From Planctomycetota bacterium (GTDB lineage: Bacteria; Planctomycetota; UBA1135; GCA-002686595): a DNA stretch of 10,486 nucleotides. Below the pieces are notes generated by a model that ran no database searches, was not told the DNA's origin, and was given only the letters and a program-made list of their open reading frames with translations. The first letter of the stretch is position 1. Each line of letters opens with the position of its first letter. The stretch lies in assembly GCA_011524785.1 (NCBI GenBank), contig WTJQ01000446.1, positions 1 to 10,486 on the forward strand, written 5' to 3'. The position numbers and the translations under genes are program-made. Below, in pieces: positions 7,080 through 10,486 of the stretch.

Positions 7080-7139
7080 CGCTCCCGGGCCCCGTGGGGG
7101 CCAGCGGAACCCGCTCCGGGCCCCTGAACGGGCGGAACC
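7080..7139. repeat. Imperfect tandem duplication
   Basis: Two directly adjacent units share both ends. Unit 1 (7080-7111) begins CGCTCCCGGGCCCC and ends GCGGAACC. Unit 2 (7112-7139) begins CGCTCCGGGCCCC and ends GCGGAACC. The middles differ in length (32 versus 28 bases overall). Unit 1 also contains a hairpin-like GGCCCC/GGGGCC. Function unknown. Confidence 0.55.
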
Positions 7140-7191
7140 TCGAAGCGTTGGTCGGGGATCGCCTGCGACAGACCGTGCATTCGGCTCTTGG

Positions 7192-7203
7192 TGCGATGTC
7201 GCA
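7192..7203. repeat. Short palindrome TGCGATGTCGCA
   Basis: Five-base perfect arms (TGCGA/TCGCA) flank a TG centre. It lies 42 bases upstream of the six-repeat array and could be a second operator, but the length allows chance. Confidence 0.3.
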
Positions 7204-7245
7204 AGTCCCTGCCCCGCAGGCTCCTGGGACGATCCAGGGCGCCTG

Positions 7246-7316
7246 CACTCCAATCGCACTCTCACGACACTCCAATCGGAGTACCATTGGGGTGCCCGAG
7301 GGGTGTGATCGGAGTG
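7246..7316. repeat. Array of six 11-base repeats with dyad symmetry, candidate operator
   Basis: Three contiguous direct units start at 7246, 7257 and 7268 (CACTCCAATCG, CACTCTCACGA, CACTCCAATCG). After five spacer bases, three contiguous inverted units occupy 7284-7294, 7295-7305 and 7306-7316; read on the minus strand they are CACCCCAATGG, CACCCCTCGGG and CACTCCGATCA. All six begin CAC[T/C]C. About 24 of 35 positions pair across the dyad at base 7281. An 11-base period puts every unit on roughly the same helix face. Ribbon-helix-helix repressors typically bind short repeated boxes like this, and the next gene encodes one, so autoregulation is the leading inference. Confidence 0.75.
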
Positions 7317-7365
7317 TTCGGCTCCAGTCCCCGGGCGCTTCTGTCGACTCTAGGGGCACCTCCCC

Positions 7366-7605
7366 ATGCGCGAGTCCAAGGTCACGATCAAGATCCCCCG
7401 GCCCCTCTACCGCCGCATCCAGCAGGTGGTCGAGGACTCCGGCTTCGACTCGCCGACCGACTTCATCGTCTACGTCCTCCGGGACCTCATGGGGCAGGCC
7501 GAGGCCCACGCCGCCGAGGCGCCCGCGCCCGATGCCACGCCCGAGTTCACCCAGGACGAGCTCGAGGACGTGAAGCGCAAGCTCAAGAACCTCGGCTACC
7601 TCTGA
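7366..7605 (+). CDS. Ribbon-helix-helix (CopG/MetJ/Arc-type) protein, probable operon regulator
   Basis: This 79-residue protein has an N-terminal ribbon-helix-helix pattern: strand SKVTIKIPRPL (residues 4-14), helix YRRIQQVVEDSG (15-26), then SPTDFIVYVLRDLMG (29-43) as the second helix. In RHH dimers the paired strands insert into the DNA major groove, with alternating strand residues (here K5, T7, K9) contacting bases. An Ala/Pro-rich linker (44-60) leads to a charged C-terminal helix FTQDELEDVKRKLKNLGYL. That tail resembles the L-x-x-LGYL end of many sulfatase-family proteins. A weak AGGGG ribosome site (7352-7356) precedes the ATG by nine bases. It is the first gene of the sulfate-activation operon, 46 bases before sat, and is preceded by a six-repeat array that it probably binds. 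DNA binding is inferred from fold; the ligand, if any, is unknown. Confidence 0.8.
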   Translation: MRESKVTIKIPRPLYRRIQQVVEDSGFDSPTDFIVYVLRDLMGQAEAHAAEAPAPDATPEFTQDELEDVKRKLKNLGYL

Positions 7606-7611
7606 TCCTCC

Positions 7612-7627
7612 GTCGCCCGCAGGCGAC
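7612..7627 (+). other. Hairpin between the RHH gene and sat
   Basis: A perfect six-base stem GTCGCC/GGCGAC with a four-base CGCA loop starts seven bases after the RHH stop and ends 24 bases before the sat start. No T-run follows. It could be an attenuator, an RNA processing site or a stability element that sets the ratio of regulator to enzyme. Confidence 0.45.
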
Positions 7628-7651
7628 CCCTCCATCACCACTGCACGAACC

Positions 7652-8899
7652 ATGTCCTCCACCGCCGTCGCCACGCCCGTCCACGGGGGCCTCGACTCGC
7701 CCGTCAACCGCATCGATTCCGCCGCCGTCCAGGAGGGACTGGCCACGATCTGCGTCAACGAGGTCGACCGCACGACCCTGTACCGCATCGCCGACGGCAC
7801 CCTGAGCCCGCTCACGGGTCCCATGGGCAAGGCGGACTACGACAGCGTCCTTGGCCAGGGCTGCATCGAGCGCGGCGGCAAGAACTGGGCCTGGACGATC
7901 CCGATCATCCTGCCCGTGTCCGACGCGGAGGCGGGAGCCTGCACCGCGGGCGCGAAGGTCTCCCTCGTCGACGAGGCCGGCAAGGCCTTCGGCACGCTGA
8001 CCGTCAGCGACTGCTTCGCCTGGGACAAGGCCGCCTTCATCAAGGCCGTCTACCGCACCGAGCGCACCGACCACCCCGGCGCCAAGCTGTGGCTCGGCGA
8101 CGAGCGCACCCAGCTGGTCGGCGGAGAGATCTGCCTCGCGCCTGCCGAGGACACGCGTCCGTTCGCGGGGCGCGTCATGGGCCCGACCCAGACCCGCGCC
8201 CTCATCCAGGAGAAGGGCTGGGAGCAGTCCATCGCGTTCCAGACCCGCAACCCGCTGCACCGTGCCCACGAGTACGCGCTCGTGTACGGCGCGGAGTGCA
8301 TCCTGCGCGAGACCGGCAAGAAGACCGGCGTCGTCCTGAACCCGCTCGTCGGCCAGCTCAAGGGCGACGATGTTCCGGCCACCACCCGCATGGAGACCTA
8401 CGAGGCCCTCGTGGCGAACCGCTTCCTGGGCGAGGGCGACAAGGACGAGGAGCTCTGGAGCTCCAAGGGCCAGGACCTCAACGACCAGCTCGAGCTCGTC
8501 GGCCTGGACATGCGCATGTACTACGGCGGCCCGGCCGAGGCCGTGATGCACGCCATCTACCGCCAGAACCTGGGCTTCACGCACTTCATCATCGGCCGCA
8601 AGCACGCCGACGCCCCGTACGAGGACGGCACCGCCATCTGGGGTGACTTCGACGCCCAGGAGGTCTTCAACGAGCTCGGCGGCGACCTCCAGATCAAGAC
8701 GGTCAACGTCGGCTTCGCCGCGTACTTCGAGGAGATCGGCCGCGTCGGCCTGATGGAGGAGAACAAGGAGAACACCTCGGTCTTCATCTCCGGCACCAAG
8801 GTGCGCGCCCAGCTCACCGCCGGTGAGTTCCCCGACCCGCGCATCATGCGCGAGTCCACGGCGAGCATCCTCGTCGACTACTACAAGACCAAGGCCTGA
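7652..8899 (+). CDS. sat: Sulfate adenylyltransferase (ATP sulfurylase)
   Basis: Catalyses ATP + sulfate to adenosine 5'-phosphosulfate (APS) + pyrophosphate in the cytoplasm. The 415-residue length is normal for the monofunctional single-chain Sat family (not the CysD/CysN type). The N-terminal PUA-like region runs to about residue 170. The catalytic part has the signature QTRNPLHRAH (197-206; family Q-x-R-N-P-x-H-x-x-H), GGPAEAVMHAIYRQNLGFTHF (292-312), GRKHAD (315-320), and ISGTKVRAQL (379-388). Two departures are visible. The usual GRDHAG motif reads GRKHAD, and there is an extra loop of about a dozen residues at about 260-280 (GEGDKDEELWSSKGQDLNDQ) before the MRxxGGP motif. No separate APS kinase domain follows; CysC is encoded two genes downstream. 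The ATG at 7652 has no Shine-Dalgarno sequence. Codon use is strongly biased, suggesting high expression. Confidence 0.97.
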   Translation: MSSTAVATPVHGGLDSPVNRIDSAAVQEGLATICVNEVDRTTLYRIADGTLSPLTGPMGKADYDSVLGQGCIERGGKNWAWTIPIILPVSDAEAGACTAGAKVSLVDEAGKAFGTLTVSDCFAWDKAAFIKAVYRTERTDHPGAKLWLGDERTQLVGGEICLAPAEDTRPFAGRVMGPTQTRALIQEKGWEQSIAFQTRNPLHRAHEYALVYGAECILRETGKKTGVVLNPLVGQLKGDDVPATTRMETYEALVANRFLGEGDKDEELWSSKGQDLNDQLELVGLDMRMYYGGPAEAVMHAIYRQNLGFTHFIIGRKHADAPYEDGTAIWGDFDAQEVFNELGGDLQIKTVNVGFAAYFEEIGRVGLMEENKENTSVFISGTKVRAQLTAGEFPDPRIMRESTASILVDYYKTKA

Positions 8900-8908
8900 C
8901 CCGAGCAC

Positions 8909-8913
8909 GGGAG
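8909..8913 (+). promoter_or_regulatory. Ribosome binding site of the sulfatase-fold gene
   Basis: GGGAG lies nine bases before the ATG at 8923. It is one of the few recognisable Shine-Dalgarno sequences in the window and supports this start. Confidence 0.55.
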
Positions 8914-8922
8914 CGAACGCAC

Positions 8923-9897
8923 ATGGGACTCTTCGACGCCTTCAAGAAGAAGAAGCCGGCGGGCGGACCCCGCCCGGCGCTGCCGCCGCGTCCCATGATG
9001 CGGCCGGGCATGGTCAACAAGCCTGACCCGCAGGCCGAGAACAACTTCATCATCATCACCCTCGACTCGTGCCGCTGGGACTCGTTCGTCGCGGCCGAGC
9101 CGAAGGTGATCACGAAGCTCGGGAAGGTCGAGAAGCGCTACACCTACGCCTCCTGGACCGCGCCCTCGCACTACAACCTGCTGACGGGCCTCCTCCCGCA
9201 CACGACGCCGCAGAACGTGTACGCGTCGGAGTACTACAAGGAGGACTTCTACAACTACAACGAGCGCCTGGGCTCGAAGGGGACCGACATCGACTTCGCG
9301 GCGATGGTCCCCGCGCTGTGGCTCCCGCAGTTCATGCAGGCGAAGCTGGGCTACGACACGCACGCACGCGTCTCCCTGCCGGTCCTGAACCCCAAGACGG
9401 GGATCAACCGTGGCTTCGACAGCTTCCAGCTGATGGACAGCCACAACGACATGCGGTCGATGCTGCCCACCATGAAGTTCGACGGCCCGCGCCCGCACTT
9501 CTACATGCTCAACGTGGGGGAGACGCACTACCCCTACGCGAAGCCTGACGAGGACTCGTCCATGTGGCCTCGCATCAGCGGTGTGAACGGCGTCTTCAAG
9601 AAGATGAACGATCAGATCGCCGACAAGGCGGAGTCCGCCGAGGACGACAAGTTCAAGGAGGACTTCCAGTTCTTCGACCAGGACAAGCTCGACGAGCTCA
9701 AGGAGCGCCAGATCGACACCGTCCGCTACCTGGACGGCGTGTTCGAGGAGCTCTACGACCTCGTCCCGAAGAACACCCACATCATCGTGACCGCCGACCA
9801 CGGCGAGCTCTTCGGCGAGGCCGGCTACTTCGGCCACGGGCCGATCATGCACGAGAAGTGCTTCGAGGTTCCCTACCTCGAGGGAAAGATCCGCTGA
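8923..9897 (+). CDS. Cytoplasmic alkaline-phosphatase-superfamily (sulfatase-fold) protein with Thr at the nucleophile position
   Basis: This 324-residue protein has the sulfatase/alkaline-phosphatase fold. The first strand and metal ligand are FIIITLDSCRWDSF (42-55, Asp48). The nucleophile segment is SWTAPSHYNLLTG (77-89), aligning with the sulfatase signature C-x-P-S-R-x-x-L-x-T-G but with Thr79 for the formylglycine Cys and His83 for Arg. Then come NVGETHYPY (197-205) and the metal-binding VTADHGELFGEAGYFGHG (289-306). It has no signal peptide; a basic Lys/Pro-rich N-terminus indicates the cytoplasm. It is shorter than most sulfatases (usually 450-550 residues) and stops right after the EVPYLEGKIR strand. 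It lies 23 bases after sat and 75 before cysC. Without Cys it cannot form formylglycine, so a Thr-nucleophile phosphodiesterase, phosphatase or transferase acting on APS, PAPS or PAP is the inference. A catalytically dead regulator is the alternative. Confidence 0.85.
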   Translation: MGLFDAFKKKKPAGGPRPALPPRPMMRPGMVNKPDPQAENNFIIITLDSCRWDSFVAAEPKVITKLGKVEKRYTYASWTAPSHYNLLTGLLPHTTPQNVYASEYYKEDFYNYNERLGSKGTDIDFAAMVPALWLPQFMQAKLGYDTHARVSLPVLNPKTGINRGFDSFQLMDSHNDMRSMLPTMKFDGPRPHFYMLNVGETHYPYAKPDEDSSMWPRISGVNGVFKKMNDQIADKAESAEDDKFKEDFQFFDQDKLDELKERQIDTVRYLDGVFEELYDLVPKNTHIIVTADHGELFGEAGYFGHGPIMHEKCFEVPYLEGKIR

Positions 9898-9899
9898 CC

Positions 9900-9926
9900 C
9901 GCTCGCGGTGCGCCGGAGCCCGAGCG
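9900..9926 (+). other. Weak hairpin before cysC
   Basis: CGCTCG (9900-9905) and CGAGCG (9921-9926) can pair across a 15-base loop, just after the stop of the sulfatase-fold gene. It is short and GC-rich, so it may be chance; the remaining leader up to 9972 is C-rich and unstructured. Confidence 0.25.
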
Positions 9927-9972
9927 AGGCGCGGTGCCCGAACCCCATCCAGAATCCCCACTCCCTGATCCC

Positions 9973-10486
9973 ATGAACGACAACGGTTTCATCCTCTGGT
10001 TCACCGGCCTCTCCGGCTCGGGCAAGTCCACCCTCGCCGAGTACCTCACCCCGATCCTCATCGAGAAGGGCGTGAAGGTCGAGGTCCTCGACGGCGACGT
10101 CGTGCGCACCAACCTCTCGAAGGGCCTCGGCTTCTCGAAGGAGGACCGCGACACCAACATCCGCCGCATCGGCTTCGTGGCGAACCTCCTGGCTCGCAAC
10201 GGCTGCTGCGCCATCACCGCGGCGATCAGCCCCTACACGTCGGTCCGCGACGAGTGCCGCGCCATGTGCGAGGCGACCTTCGTCGAGATCTTCGTCGACG
10301 CCCCCCTCGAGGTCGTCGAGGAGCGTGACACCAAGGGCCTGTACGCCAAGGCACGCTCGGGCGAGATCAAGAACTTCACCGGCGTGTCGGATCCCTACGA
10401 GGCTCCCGAGAACGCCGAGATCGTCGTGAAGACCGGCGAGGAGTCCATCGAGGAGTCCGCCAACCGGATCCTGGGCTGGCTCCAGG
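9973..10486 (+). CDS. cysC: Adenylyl-sulfate kinase (APS kinase), partial at window end
   Basis: Phosphorylates APS at the 3'-hydroxyl with ATP to give PAPS, the universal sulfonate donor. The visible 171 residues contain the P-loop GLSGSGKST (12-20), the LDGD motif (39-42) contacting nucleotide, [19 protein letters not shown] (52-70), the AAISPY loop with Ser86 at the position of the catalytic-site serine of CysC enzymes, and the lid segment [21 protein letters not shown] (107-127) with [11 protein letters not shown] (135-145). These are all features of a functional CysC. Family length is about 175-200 residues, so only the last few to about 30 residues lie beyond the window. The ATG at 9973 lacks a Shine-Dalgarno sequence but matches the usual family start. 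It is separate from Sat, giving a two-protein PAPS pathway, and lies 75 bases after the sulfatase-fold gene on the same strand. Confidence 0.96.
   Translation, partial: MNDNGFILWFTGLSGSGKSTLAEYLTPILIEKGVKVEVLDGDVVRTNLSKGLGFSKEDRDTNIRRIGFVANLLARNGCCAITAAISPYTSVRDECRAMCEATFVEIFVDAPLEVVEERDTKGLYAKARSGEIKNFTGVSDPYEAPENAEIVVKTGEESIEESANRILGWLQ

Larger units (their letters stand above)
7005..7365. promoter_or_regulatory. Repeat-rich divergent regulatory region
   Basis: This 361-base region separates the divergent lipoprotein and RHH genes and contains no plausible coding region. From left to right it holds a palindrome close to the lipoprotein start (7025-7040), an adjacent imperfect tandem duplication (7080-7139), a short palindrome (7192-7203), and an array of six 11-base repeats in dyad arrangement (7246-7316). 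It is somewhat less GC-rich around 7246-7290. A TACCAT hexamer at 7282-7287, inside the array, is the only -10-like sequence I can point to, without a matching -35; this is speculative. Confidence 0.7.

Noticed and set aside
7246..7316. CRISPR array or plasmid-type replication iterons
   Set aside because: The units are only 11 bases, contiguous without spacers and arranged as a dyad; no cas or rep gene is nearby.
4705..7830. A 1041-codon open frame on the minus strand
   Set aside because: It crosses opposite-strand sat, RHH and AIM24 genes and the intergenic array, and its residues are low-complexity Arg/Ala/Gly/Pro. Only its last ~105 codons look like a real protein (the CBU_0592-like gene).
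7583..8908. 441-codon minus-strand frame opposite sat
   Set aside because: It is antisense to an unambiguous ATP sulfurylase, and its Val/Leu/Gly/Asp-rich sequence is the mirror of biased codons.
9151..9190. Classical formylglycine sulfatase active site
   Set aside because: The segment resembles the signature, but Cys or Ser is replaced by Thr and Arg by His, so an ordinary arylsulfatase call would be wrong.
8881..9948. 355-codon minus-strand frame opposite the sulfatase-fold gene
   Set aside because: It is antisense to a protein with clear metal-site motifs; no domain is recognisable in it.
1..10486. tRNA, rRNA, insertion sequence or prophage genes
   Set aside because: No tRNA-like cloverleaf, rRNA segment, transposase or integrase motif was seen on either strand.

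Overview
This is a very GC-rich bacterial window (roughly 70% GC by eye, third codon positions almost all G or C). It is densely coded on both strands, with many short genes for secreted or membrane proteins. The combination of a thioredoxin-fold/alpha-toroid secreted protein, a secreted HEAT-repeat protein, a DUF3299-like secreted protein, TIGR00266/AIM24 and sulfatase-fold proteins, plus few clear Shine-Dalgarno sequences, fits a high-GC, probably marine member of the Planctomycetota. That placement is inference; there is no rRNA or other taxonomic marker here.

Layout. (1) 15-4250, minus strand: four closely spaced genes (gaps of about 34, 10 and 22 bases), probably one operon. In order of transcription they are a TlpA/ResA-like thiol-disulfide oxidoreductase behind a beta-rich N-terminal region, a small DUF3299-like secreted protein, a secreted HEAT-repeat protein, and a secreted protein with a thioredoxin-like domain lacking CXXC followed by the start of a prenyltransferase-type alpha-toroid. 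The last appears cut off at its C-terminus, where the DNA abruptly becomes AT-rich (bases 1 to about 36). (2) 4297-6488: small membrane or housekeeping proteins of family-only annotation: a DUF2784 membrane protein, a CBU_0592-like membrane protein, a TIGR00266/AIM24 protein and an unrecognised three-helix membrane protein. The AIM24 and three-helix genes converge with overlapping stop codons. (3) 6525-7004, minus: a small lipoprotein with a TPR-like helical body. (4) 7005-7365: a 361-base intergenic region packed with repeats and palindromes. (5) 7366-10486, plus: a sulfate-activation operon consisting of a ribbon-helix-helix (RHH) protein, ATP sulfurylase (sat), a cytoplasmic sulfatase-fold protein, and APS kinase (cysC, running off the window).

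How the genes work together. Sat makes APS from ATP and sulfate, and CysC phosphorylates APS to PAPS, so the right-hand operon is a PAPS-forming module feeding either sulfonation or sulfate assimilation. Between the two enzymes lies a cytosolic alkaline-phosphatase-superfamily protein with Thr where sulfatases have the formylglycine Cys. Upstream of the whole operon is an array of six 11-base repeats, three direct and three inverted about a single dyad, which looks like a binding site for the RHH protein encoded by the first gene. The array and the odd sulfatase-fold enzyme are the most interesting items in the window.
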